A stretch of 64,000 bases of DNA from Sphingomonadales bacterium (GTDB taxonomy: Bacteria; Pseudomonadota; Alphaproteobacteria; Sphingomonadales; Sphingomonadaceae). Positions within the stretch are counted from its first letter, which is position 1. Each line of letters starts with the position of its first letter. Below are positions 1-7,463 of the stretch, one piece after another. The stretch lies in contig JAACPW010000016.1 in assembly GCA_009995225.1 (NCBI GenBank), forward strand, positions 1 to 64,000. The letters are read 5' to 3'. Position numbers and translations under genes: made by a program. Under the pieces are notes generated by a model. The model was not told the origin of the DNA, made no database searches, and saw only the letters and a list, made by a program, of their open reading frames with translations.

Positions 1-136
1 GAAAAGCGGCCAATCCCACCCTTCAAGTAGCGTCTCTCGCGGCAATCCCCGCAACCAAGCCAATCACAGCGCAAAAACCACGGTTGTTGCGGGTGTCCAA
101 ATGATATCAAATGGCGTCAACTATCGACAATATAAA

Positions 137-162
137 AGAGGCTGGGAATCACCCCAGCCTCT
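137..162 (-). terminator. Rho-independent terminator behind the recombinase gene
   Basis: A perfect 10-bp stem (137-146 with 153-162) encloses a 6-base loop. Read on the minus strand it is followed by TTTTATA. It lies 40 bp past the stop codon of the leftward recombinase gene, which fits a terminator for that gene. Confidence 0.75.
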
Positions 163-201
163 GAAACGTCACTCAACACTTAGACTTGGTATTTATCGCA
201 C

Positions 202-780
202 CTAGGTGTGATGCGCCATAATTCTTTGGATAGCTGCGCGGCTGGTGCCATACTCGCTGGCGAGTTCGCCATAGGACGCGCCTTGCGCCTTGCGGGTGCG
301 AACTTCCTCTTTCTGTGCCTCTGTCAGCTTGGAGCGCCGCCCGAGCGTCTTACCTTGCGCGCGGGCGCGGCTAAGTCCGCTTTGGGTTCTCTCAATCAAT
401 AGATCGCGCTCAAACTCAGCCACGGCGCTGATAACGCCCATAGTCATTTTGCCCGCTGGTGAAGTCAGGTCTACGCCGCCAAGGGCGAGGCAATGCACCC
501 GCACTCCGATAGCCGCTAAGGCTTCGACCGTGGCGCGCACATCCATGGCATTGCGCCCGAGCCTATCCAGCTTGGTAACGATTAAGATGTCGCCCGATTC
601 CAGCCGATCCACCAGCTTAGCGAATTCGGGGCGCTGCATTGCAGCCACAGAGCCTGAGACTGTCTCAGTGATTGTGCGACGGGCATCGATGGCAAACCCA
701 GCCGCTGCGATATCGCGAACTTGGTTCTCGGCAACCTGATCGCTGGTGCTTACGCGGCAATATGCGAAAATGCGGGACAT
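202..780 (-). CDS. Serine recombinase (resolvase/invertase family)
   Basis: A 192-residue small serine recombinase that would perform site-specific strand exchange through a 5'-phosphoserine intermediate. The N-terminus [12 protein letters not shown] carries the nucleophile Ser; the conserved blocks TKLDRLGRN and [12 protein letters not shown] lie in the catalytic and E-helix regions. The last 45 or so residues form a helix-turn-helix of the Hin/Tn3 TnpR type. Length is normal for TnpR/Hin-like enzymes. No transposase gene is visible beside it, so it may be an orphan resolvase of a plasmid-like or genomic-island element. Just upstream (793-897) lie repeated half-sites that could be its recombination and autoregulatory site. 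It is followed by a strong terminator. Whether it resolves or inverts cannot be told from the sequence. Confidence 0.93.
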   Translation of the reverse strand: MSRIFAYCRVSTSDQVAENQVRDIAAAGFAIDARRTITETVSGSVAAMQRPEFAKLVDRLESGDILIVTKLDRLGRNAMDVRATVEALAAIGVRVHCLALGGVDLTSPAGKMTMGVISAVAEFERDLLIERTQSGLSRARAQGKTLGRRSKLTEAQKEEVRTRKAQGASYGELASEYGTSRAAIQRIMAHHT

Positions 781-792
781 AACGGCAAACCT

Positions 793-897
793 TGTATCGA
801 AAACGCTGTATTGCCTATGCGGTGTATCGAAATGCCTGTCAAGCTATGTTTCGATACAGGTATGGCAGGTGTATCGGAATCGACCGTTTTCGATACC
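793..897. promoter_or_regulatory. Candidate res site of the serine recombinase
   Basis: Five copies of a 10-bp half-site TGTATCGAAA (one or two changes allowed) occur immediately upstream of the recombinase start: forward at 793-802, 823-832 and 870-879, reverse at 849-858 and 888-897. The pair 870-897 spans exactly 28 bp and the pair 823-858 spans 36 bp, close to subsites I and II of Tn3-family res sites; the lone half-site at 793 would belong to a degenerate subsite III next to the gene. A further GGTATCGAAT lies at 999-1008 and an inverted GGCGATACC at 965-973. The role in recombination and in repression of the gene is inferred from layout. Confidence 0.6.
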
Positions 898-1023
898 ATT
901 GTTTTAAGGCGAGAATTGAATGTCAGCCCGATCTCGATTATTCCTTCGCTGACTGAGTAGATGGGGCGATACCTAAAGGGGGACTTAGCCGCTAACTAGG
1001 TATCGAATAGAAAGGCTCAGGGG

Positions 1024-1230
1024 ATGTTGTGGACTAGTGCGCTTGAAGCAGCGGGATTGTTTATTACGGTCGCTTTCGCTGTCACCGCATTCAATGACCC
1101 GCGCGTTGCCCGATTATCCGATAGGACATCGAGATTTCTTGATTATGTGATGTTAGTCGCTGCCGTGATTGCAGGCTTTTTCTTTTTGCTCGCAGGTGTC
1201 CTCGCTCTGCGCAATTCACTTGGAATTTGA
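1024..1230 (+). CDS. Small two-helix membrane protein, unknown function
   Basis: A 68-residue protein with two hydrophobic segments (about residues 7-22 and 40-62) separated by a short basic loop, so probably an inner-membrane hairpin. A purine-rich stretch (GGCTCAGGGG) precedes the ATG. It lies inside the presumed mobile element, downstream of the recombinase site and in tandem with the next small ORF. I do not recognise the family. Confidence 0.5.
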   Translation: MLWTSALEAAGLFITVAFAVTAFNDPRVARLSDRTSRFLDYVMLVAAVIAGFFFLLAGVLALRNSLGI

Positions 1231-1277
1231 ACGCAGAGGATTGGATATATCCTTTACCTTGCATGGGGGATTAGATC

Positions 1278-1493
1278 ATGAAGCGCGCGCCCACAATGTT
1301 CGTATCAATCCCTCGCCATCCCGAGGAAAGGATTCTGGAATTCATCGAAAGCATGGAGCGTAAAAAAGAAACCCCTCGATATGCGGACGCCGATGGGGTC
1401 GCGGAATTGGATGAATACATCGAGCAAGCGGTGAAAAACCTCGAACGGGAGCGGGAACTGAGAGCCAGAATTGCCGCTAAGCAAGGCGGCTGA
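1278..1493 (+). CDS. Small charged hypothetical protein
   Basis: A 71-residue, highly charged protein with no membrane segment. The C-terminal half (EYIEQAVKNLERERELRARI) looks like a continuous helix or short coiled coil. It follows the small membrane protein by about 50 bp in the same direction and shares its presumed element. Size and charge would suit a small DNA-binding or antitoxin-like protein, but no motif proves this. Confidence 0.45.
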   Translation: MKRAPTMFVSIPRHPEERILEFIESMERKKETPRYADADGVAELDEYIEQAVKNLERERELRARIAAKQGG

Positions 1494-1608
1494 TGTTTCT
1501 TACTGGTGTGGCGGCACAGATTAAAAACCGCTTCACCCAGCCGCTACAAAGTGCTACCCAAAACGCCCATGTAAACACGGACAAGTCATTGTTTTACATA
1601 GGTTGATA

Positions 1609-1631
1609 GAGAATCCCTCCGTCTCCGCCAC
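1609..1631 (+). repeat. tRNA-Ser 3'-end fragment, probable right attachment site
   Basis: The stretch AATCCCTCCGTCTCCGCCA (1612-1630) matches what the 3' end of a tRNA-Ser gene looks like: T-arm 3' strand, a CGTCTCC acceptor strand, discriminator G and CCA. The upstream bases GGTTGATAGAG do not fold as a complete tRNA. Such isolated 3' ends are the usual footprint of elements that integrate into tRNA genes. The intact tRNA would lie left of the window, making 1 to about 1610 element DNA. The rest of the gene-free interval 1494-1817 shows only a small CCCCGACCGGGG palindrome near 1660. Confidence 0.55.
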
Positions 1632-1817
1632 CGGCTACTGAAAATCACAGATATTTTCCCCGACCGGGGCTAACTTCCCTTATCCACTCCCCAATAGACG
1701 CAGCGCCTGAGCGACGGTCACTGCGCGTCGCGGCAGCGGAGATACACCTCGGAAGATTATCAAGCCGTTTGCACGATGGTGCTTGATGCCAACGCCGACC
1801 CATAATATTTATAGGTT

Positions 1818-2057
1818 ATGGCCGAGCCGGTCCCCATGTGGATGATTGACGCAACGGCGCTCAAGGTCCTGCGGAAAATAGCGACGGACAGCGCCCGCGT
1901 GGTCTTGACGGACCATGCACGCCTGCGGATGCGGCAGCGGAAGGTTTCTGTGGCGCAGGTTTTAACCTGCCTACAGCGCGGGATAATCAGCGAGCCTGTG
2001 CCGCTTGATCCGCACGGGAATTGGAAGCTGACTGTGGCGCACCGCGTCGCAGGTTAG
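1818..2057 (+). pseudogene. DUF4258 toxin gene cut by an in-frame stop
   Basis: The 79-residue product matches the N-terminal and central part of DUF4258 toxins: LTDHARLRMRQRKVS followed by a GNWKLTVAHRVAG strand. In this family the next residues are normally G-R-D plus a V-A-V-A-I-D strand. Here TAG (2055-2057) replaces the expected Arg codon and the same frame continues with DLNVAVAID, so one base change truncated the protein. The C-terminal core strands are therefore missing and the toxin is probably inactive. It is followed at once by its XRE/MqsA-like antitoxin gene. The stop could also be a sequencing error. Confidence 0.6.
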
Positions 2058-2060
2058 GAT

Positions 2061-2567
2061 TTGAACGTGGCGGTGGCGATCGATATTCCCAGCCGAGCAA
2101 TCGTCATCACCGTATTTTGGGAGGCGAGCATATATCACTATCGGGAGTGCGGCCTTCGCAACGTTTGGCTGGCGAACGGCTTTGATAAGCACGACACCCC
2201 TTACGGGAAGGGTATAGCCATCCACGACGTGGAGGGCCTACACCGCGCAATCGCGCATGGAATTGTCAGCAAGGGCGGAAAACTCACCGGCACTGAACTG
2301 CGCTTTTTGCGTCAGGAAATGGGCCTTAGCCAAGCCAAGCTGGCGACCATGCTTGGCAATGAGGCTCAGACAGTCGCCCTATGGGAGAAACGAGGCGGAC
2401 AGCCGAAGATGGCCGACCGCTTCATCCGTGCGATTTATCGGGAGCTCAATGAAGGCAACGCGCAAATCCGCGAAATGATCGAGCGGCTGGTAGACTCCGA
2501 CCTGGAAGAGTCCGACGCGCGCATCACGCTTTCGCAGGACGATACCGGGTGGAAGGTCGCCGCCTAA
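2061..2567 (+). CDS. XRE/MqsA-type antitoxin with altered start
   Basis: The protein carries an MqsA-like N-terminal domain (YHYRECGLRNVWLANGF) and a helix-turn-helix (TELRFLRQEMGLSQAKLATM ... ALWEK), the arrangement of antitoxins that accompany DUF4258 toxins. Homologues usually begin at M-Y-H-Y; here that codon is ATA (2130-2132), preceded by a good GGGAGG ribosome site. Initiation therefore either uses ATA or comes from TTG 2061 or GTG 2067/2073, which would add the toxin's C-terminal strands to the antitoxin. No stop separates the two reading frames. The pair appears to be decaying, although the antitoxin body itself is intact. Confidence 0.65.
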   Translation: MNVAVAIDIPSRAIVITVFWEASIYHYRECGLRNVWLANGFDKHDTPYGKGIAIHDVEGLHRAIAHGIVSKGGKLTGTELRFLRQEMGLSQAKLATMLGNEAQTVALWEKRGGQPKMADRFIRAIYRELNEGNAQIREMIERLVDSDLEESDARITLSQDDTGWKVAA

Positions 2568-2605
2568 GGGTGGAATGCCCTGCCTTATAACGGCGCAGAG
2601 ACATT

Positions 2606-2656
2606 TCGGGGTTCAAATCTGGTCGGGGTTCAAATCTGGTCGGGGTTCAAATCTGA
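2606..2656. repeat. Three tandem copies of a 17-bp unit
   Basis: The unit TCGGGGTTCAAATCTGG is repeated head to tail starting at 2606, 2623 and 2640, with only the last base of copy three changed. It resembles a tRNA T-arm (GGTTCAAATC) but no tRNA fold surrounds it. It sits in the interval 2568-2894, where I see no convincing gene. Confidence 0.85.
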
Positions 2657-2894
2657 TTCCCGACCCAAAGCTTCAGGCTGAAGCACACCCTACGCACCAG
2701 ATCGCAGCACCTAATAGCAGGAATATGCCCAGCGTAACAGTGAGATGGCCAGCATCTCCGTAGATGGCAGCTTCCCCATCAGATCCGGATATGCCGAATT
2801 TCGCCAATCAGAATTGATTGAGGCGCGCTCAAACCCATGAATAGCTTATGCATTTTCATGCTCGGCCGGCAAATCAGAATCGAGTGACCGAAAG

Positions 2895-3340
2895 GTGGGG
2901 CGAACTTCGTGGGCCGATGGTGAGATACTTTTGGCGAGCTCTGCCGAACGCGTCAGAGACAGCCTGATAGCGCGAGCGAACCAGCATGGAAACGCAAGCT
3001 ACGTCAGCGAATGGCTGGAGGCAGAGCTTCTAGTGCGGAAAATTCGCCTGCTCGACCTTACCCTTGCTGAATTCTGCCAGCACGCCGAGACCGCCCGCGC
3101 CCTCTTTTTCCGAGAGCCTGACGACGAAGCCTTGCGAGGGCTAATTTTATCGAACATGCGCCTCGCAGGATCGGCGCTTATGTGGGGGTTTCCGCACTGC
3201 TTGTTCGGGAGCGAAGAGGCGACACTCGCGTACTTCGGCCAGATCGCCCCGCACGAACGCGCAGCGCTCTTCGCAATCTTGCCGGAAACGATAAGCTCCA
3301 AAGATCGCGTGACACCAAGGATTTCTATGACGGCTTCGGC
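2895..3340 (+). CDS. Hypothetical protein, probably truncated
   Basis: A GTG-initiated frame gives about 148 residues rich in helices (for example VSEWLEAELLVRKIRLLDLT) before it runs out of frame into the monooxygenase remnant. The formal ORF continues to 3863 but the distal part is a different protein. Around 3295-3350 another frame (TKDFYDGFGWYIAG) reads more naturally, hinting at a frameshift or a rearrangement junction. I do not recognise the family; it may not be a functional gene. Confidence 0.3.
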
Positions 3341-3351
3341 TGGTACATCGC

Positions 3352-3863
3352 TGGACGGTCAGAGGGGAAGCTGGCGCAGGCCTGCTCGACACCTACCAGT
3401 GCGAGCGCGCACCGCACCTGCGCGCCACGATCGACATGGCAGTTATGATGGGACGGATGGTGTGCACCACCAGCCGGGTCCGTGCTGCAATCCGCGATCT
3501 GCAATTCACGCTGGCGCGATTGCTGGGCAAGCTCCCCGATGCCCCGCCCGCCTACCTGCCGATTGCCACTGGCGCGATCCTATCCGGCACGCCGGGGCGG
3601 GATGCTATTTACCGCAGGCCCGCGCCATATGCGGCGCGCGGATCGACGATCTGCTTGGCCCGGCCGCATGGCTTGCCACCCGCGATGACTTGCTGTCGGA
3701 CAAACTTGCGCCCTTTGCAGACCCGCTGCGCGAATGGCTTGATGGTCATGGGGTGCAGGCGGTGCTGGTGCGTCCCGAACGCTATGTGTTCGGCGCTGGC
3801 GATGCCATCATGCTGCGCGAGCGTTGGGCGGCAGTGACAACCGCACCGCCCGCCCGCGTCTGA
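3352..3863 (+). pseudogene. C-terminal remnant of MhpA-like FAD monooxygenase
   Basis: From about 3352 a frame reads VRGEAGAGLLDTYQCERAPH followed by RATIDMAVMMGRMVC, the typical linker and C-terminal region of MhpA-type (3-hydroxyphenyl)propionate hydroxylases. At about 3597 the frame shifts by one base: CCGGGGCGG would need one more G to continue from GAILSGTPG into AGCYLPQARAI. The normal C-terminus (FADPLREWLDGHGVQAVLVR, then PERYVFGAG) follows up to a stop at 3863. The FAD-binding N-terminal two thirds are absent, so this is a stump left by deletion or insertion at about 3350. Confidence 0.7.
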
Positions 3864-3878
3864 TCCCCGGCACCCAAG

Positions 3879-6818
3879 CTAATCGATCAGAACGAAGGGC
3901 GCCCAGATCTCGGGGCGATCCGCGCCTGGCAGGCCGCTGTCACGCCGCAAACGCCCAATCGCGTGGTGCAGCGCCTGCGCCTTGTCGCCGTGCTGGCGGT
4001 AGTGGCGCAGCATCTCGACCGCGACATAGGCCGCCACATCGTCGCGCACCTGCCAATGGGTCGCCAACACGCTACCCCCTCCGGCAAAGCGGAAGGCGCT
4101 GACCAGACCCGCAAAGGCGGGCACCCCGCCCTCGAACCCGGCGGCGCTGTCGCAGGCGGTGAGGATCACCCAATCCGCGACCAGATCGAGCCGCGCAATC
4201 TCGCTCGCGGTCAGCACCCCGTCGCCCTCACCCTGTTGCGGGCGCGACAGGATCAATGCAGGCTCCGCAATCCCCTCCAGCTCTCCGGCGACAAGGCCGT
4301 GGGTGGCAAACAGCAACACCTCGGCGCGGGCTACGCCTGGATCGGCAAGATTGGCTTCGCTGGCCGCGTCTCCAAGAAACACTTGGGCAGAGCCACTGGC
4401 GAACTCACGCGCAATGGTTCGCGCCTCGTTGGCGGAACCGGGCAGCCGGGGAAGCTGCGCCAGCCGAGTGGCATCGACGCCGCCGCGCTCAAAATAAGCG
4501 GCAGGACTGAACGTCGCGGACCCGGCAGCCTCGCCCGACTCGCCCGATTGGCCCGCGTTGAAGGGCGCGGGCGCAGCAAAGGCGACCAGCCCGCCCCCAC
4601 GCGGGCGTTTGGCGCGATCCTCCCGACCCAGCGCGGCGATGTTCGCCAGCGCGAAGCGATCCGCCAACCATTCCGTCGCCCTGCCCTGACCGCCTTCGTC
4701 CAGCAGCAGCGCCCCGAACGGCAGCGAGGCGAGGGGACCGCCTGCCAAAATCCGCAGCGTTTCAACCTCATCCAATGCCATGCGAGCCTCGGGAGGGAGC
4801 AAGACGGCGGCCAGCTGGGCCGAAGCGGCCGCATCGAAGGCCATCGTCGCCGCTCCGTCTCGCACCTTAGAGGCGAGCGCGATCAGATCCGCGCGCGGCA
4901 GATCGAGCCTGCGGACGATCGTCTGATCGGCGGTCACCAACAGGCTGTACGCCCCATCATAGGCCGGGGCGAACGCCAGCAGCGCCTCCCCCTTGCCAAG
5001 CTGCGCTCGGATCGCAGCAATGCTGGCATCGCCGGGATCCAGCATCTGTCCGGCCGCAGCATCGCGCGCGCTCAGGGCGGCCAGCGTCGCTGCGCGTACC
5101 GCATCGGCCTGCACCAGCGTGTCACGCGCCGCATCGGCCGCGGTGCCATCGGCCAGCGCGCGCAGAAACGCCCGGTCAGCCGCATCCACCGCCGCATCGG
5201 CCTGCTGGAGCGCGCGCAGTTCGGCCGCGATCTCGGGATCGTCCGCCGCCAGCCGCTCGGCCCGAAAGGCGGTCGCCTGGGCCAATCCCGATCCGGTCGC
5301 CAGCGCCATGGCCTGCGCCATCAGATCGGGCACAGCGCAATCCACCGCGATTTCCATCACCAGATCGAGCGCCGCACGCTGTTCGGTCTCGAATGTCCCC
5401 GCCTGCCCCCGCGCCCGGTCGCGTCCGAGAAAGGCGAGCATCGTGCGCGCCTCGTCAACCGCAGCCTGCGGCCGGCCCGCCACCACGCTTTGCGCCCGGA
5501 TATCGACCAGTCGCGCATGGCGCAGCGCAAAGGCGCCGCTCTTCTCCGTCTCGAGCAACCGGGCATAATCGCGCGCGGCAATGCGCGCCGCTTCCACGCT
5601 GTCCCCATTGCGGATCAAGGCGCGCACCAGATCCGGCCCGATCCGCTTGGCGATATCGGTATCGACCGAGTTCGTCTCCATGCGCGCATCGACCGCGCGC
5701 AGCTGTGCCAGCGCCTCGGCCCCGCGGCCCAACGCGAAGGTGCCTTGCGCGGCATAGGCCTGCGAACCCAGCCCGAAGGGACTGCCCTCCCCCTGATACT
5801 TGGCGAAGATCGGCGCAGCTTCCGCGAACAATGGCACCGCGTCGGCGTAGCGTTCGCGCTGATGGTAGATCGTCGCCAGCAGATGGATTCCATAGCCGAA
5901 GAACAGGCTGTCAGGCCCTTCGTGCTGGCGTTTGAGTTCCAGACTGCGGGCCAGATAGCCGGTCGCTTCGATCGGGCGTCCGCTGCGGGACAGGACAATC
6001 GCAAGCATTTCCAGCGCGCGCGAATAGGTGGGGTGGGCGGAGTCGATATGCTGCACCGCCCGCTCGACCGCGATCCGCGCATAGCGTTCGGCCTCGTCCA
6101 CCTGCCCGGCCCGGCGCAGCGTGCCGGCGTAGCCGTAGTAGGAACTGATGGTGTCGGGATCGTTCGGCCCGAGAAATCCCTCGCGGGTGTCCAGGCTGGC
6201 GCGTTGGTAGCGCAATGCATCGTCGGTCCGGCTGAGTTGCAGCAGCACTTGGGAAAGCGAGAATTCGAGGTTGGACCGGGCGACCACCGCCCCGCGGCCG
6301 ATCTCATCTGGCGCAAGCGCGGCGAAACTCTCCATATAGGCTGCATAGCCGGTTTCGAGCGATGCGATCGCCGCGTCGGCTTCACCTGCTTGCGCAAACA
6401 ATGTGCCGAGCAACGCTACCCCCTCGGCGCGCACCACGAGCGTTTCGGGATCGCGATCGGGCAGCGCGGCCAGCCCCCGTTCGACCGCGACACGGGCATC
6501 GGCGTTGCGTCCAAGGACGTAGAGCTGCGAGGCGACGCGGATGTCCGCTCGCGCCACTTCGGGGTGATCGGGTGCAAACAGGCGCGCGGCGGCAGCGACC
6601 TTCTCCCACGCGTCGATAATGCGCTGCGCGCCGTTCGCATCAGGGGTGGTTTCCGCAAATAAGGCTTCGGCCTGCTCTCGAAGAAGTGCCACCTGCGGTT
6701 CGGATGGTGTTTGCGCAGCCAAAGCCCCCACGGGCGCGCTGCCCAATGCCAGTGCCAACGCGCAGACCCTGGCCGTGACAGCGCCACCAAAGCGACGGTT
6801 ACCGCAATATCCGGTCAT
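3879..6818 (-). CDS. Exported TPR-CHAT domain protein
   Basis: 979 residues. An N-terminal signal peptide (ARVCALALALGSAPVGALAA) directs export. Residues about 40-420 contain TPR-like helix pairs, and the C-terminal 300 or so residues form a CHAT domain (caspase HetF associated with TPRs). The catalytic dyad is present: His840 in FATHG and Cys889 in LTACDSA; the following FRFAGGGSVLATHW and GDKAQALHHAI segments are typical. CHAT proteins are clan CD cysteine proteases or protease-like scaffolds and often accompany secreted adhesins. It is the last gene of the leftward locus, 39 bp after the lipoprotein gene, with a GGGGGGAAAGC ribosome site. The substrate is unknown; the FecR-repeat protein upstream is the obvious candidate. 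Confidence 0.9.
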   Translation of the reverse strand: MTGYCGNRRFGGAVTARVCALALALGSAPVGALAAQTPSEPQVALLREQAEALFAETTPDANGAQRIIDAWEKVAAAARLFAPDHPEVARADIRVASQLYVLGRNADARVAVERGLAALPDRDPETLVVRAEGVALLGTLFAQAGEADAAIASLETGYAAYMESFAALAPDEIGRGAVVARSNLEFSLSQVLLQLSRTDDALRYQRASLDTREGFLGPNDPDTISSYYGYAGTLRRAGQVDEAERYARIAVERAVQHIDSAHPTYSRALEMLAIVLSRSGRPIEATGYLARSLELKRQHEGPDSLFFGYGIHLLATIYHQRERYADAVPLFAEAAPIFAKYQGEGSPFGLGSQAYAAQGTFALGRGAEALAQLRAVDARMETNSVDTDIAKRIGPDLVRALIRNGDSVEAARIAARDYARLLETEKSGAFALRHARLVDIRAQSVVAGRPQAAVDEARTMLAFLGRDRARGQAGTFETEQRAALDLVMEIAVDCAVPDLMAQAMALATGSGLAQATAFRAERLAADDPEIAAELRALQQADAAVDAADRAFLRALADGTAADAARDTLVQADAVRAATLAALSARDAAAGQMLDPGDASIAAIRAQLGKGEALLAFAPAYDGAYSLLVTADQTIVRRLDLPRADLIALASKVRDGAATMAFDAAASAQLAAVLLPPEARMALDEVETLRILAGGPLASLPFGALLLDEGGQGRATEWLADRFALANIAALGREDRAKRPRGGGLVAFAAPAPFNAGQSGESGEAAGSATFSPAAYFERGGVDATRLAQLPRLPGSANEARTIAREFASGSAQVFLGDAASEANLADPGVARAEVLLFATHGLVAGELEGIAEPALILSRPQQGEGDGVLTASEIARLDLVADWVILTACDSAAGFEGGVPAFAGLVSAFRFAGGGSVLATHWQVRDDVAAYVAVEMLRHYRQHGDKAQALHHAIGRLRRDSGLPGADRPEIWAPFVLID

Positions 6819-6857
6819 GTGCTTTCCCCCCCAACTGGTGGGAGCATAAGGGCGGAT

Positions 6858-7463
6858 TTAGTCGAATACGATGTAAAATTCCGATATTGCCGGCCCAATA
6901 TTGACGATTTCGATACTGTGCCGCTGGGTGTAGAGCGGCACCCACAGGCATTTGATCGGATCATCGCTGGTCTTGCACACCTGACGATCCGACTGGTCAC
7001 GCACCACCAGCTGCGGTGCCGGGCCGCGCGAAACCTTGAGCACGATCTGCGCCGATCGGCCGCCTAGGAAGGTCTGGTTAAGCTGCGTCGTCGCTCCGGG
7101 ATTGAGCGCAGCGGACCGATAGGCCGGGCCCAACGCGCGCCCACGCATCGGGCGCGCATCGCCGGGCAATCGAGCCATCCAGCGTTGCATTGCCGCGTCG
7201 TCCTGTTCGGTCTGCGGCTTCGGGCCGAGCTGTTCGAGCCGCTGCGCCGCCAGCGCCAGAGCGGTGGCATCCTGCGCCCGTTCGGCCCGATCGGCCATCA
7301 GCAACGCGTCGGCCAGCCGCTCCGCCCGGCTTGGAAGCGCGGCGCCCGGAACGGGCGCGGCCGGTGCCTGCCCTGCATCGCCCGCCCCCGGCGCAGCGCA
7401 GCCCACCGCAAGCGCACAAAGCGTCGCCATCACCCCTGCGCGAAGCCCATACCCCGCAATCAT
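6858..7463 (-). CDS. Small lipoprotein of the CHAT locus
   Basis: 201 residues. The N-terminus has a lipobox (CALAVGC-AAP), so it should be a lipoprotein. A low-complexity Ala/Pro stretch leads to a helical part (about 45-95) and a C-terminal beta-rich domain ending in ISEFYIVFD, with two cysteines (QVCKTSDDPIKCLW) that may form a disulfide. The start codon overlaps the stop of the kinase gene by 4 bp, so it is translationally coupled to the two-component pair and cotranscribed with the CHAT gene. It could be a sensory or assembly partner. No family recognised. Confidence 0.8.
   Translation of the reverse strand: MIAGYGLRAGVMATLCALAVGCAAPGAGDAGQAPAAPVPGAALPSRAERLADALLMADRAERAQDATALALAAQRLEQLGPKPQTEQDDAAMQRWMARLPGDARPMRGRALGPAYRSAALNPGATTQLNQTFLGGRSAQIVLKVSRGPAPQLVVRDQSDRQVCKTSDDPIKCLWVPLYTQRHSIEIVNIGPAISEFYIVFD

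Noticed and set aside
2606-2656. tRNA gene suggested by GGTTCAAATC
   Set aside because: No anticodon arm, D arm or acceptor stem can be folded; only a tandem repeat remains.
2575-2763. 62-residue ORF over the tandem repeat
   Set aside because: The frame is made of the repeat itself and low-complexity sequence; no ribosome site.
3963-6662. 899-residue open frame on the + strand
   Set aside because: It is the antisense shadow of the CHAT gene: no signal, no domain, Arg/Gln-rich composition typical of GC-rich reverse frames.
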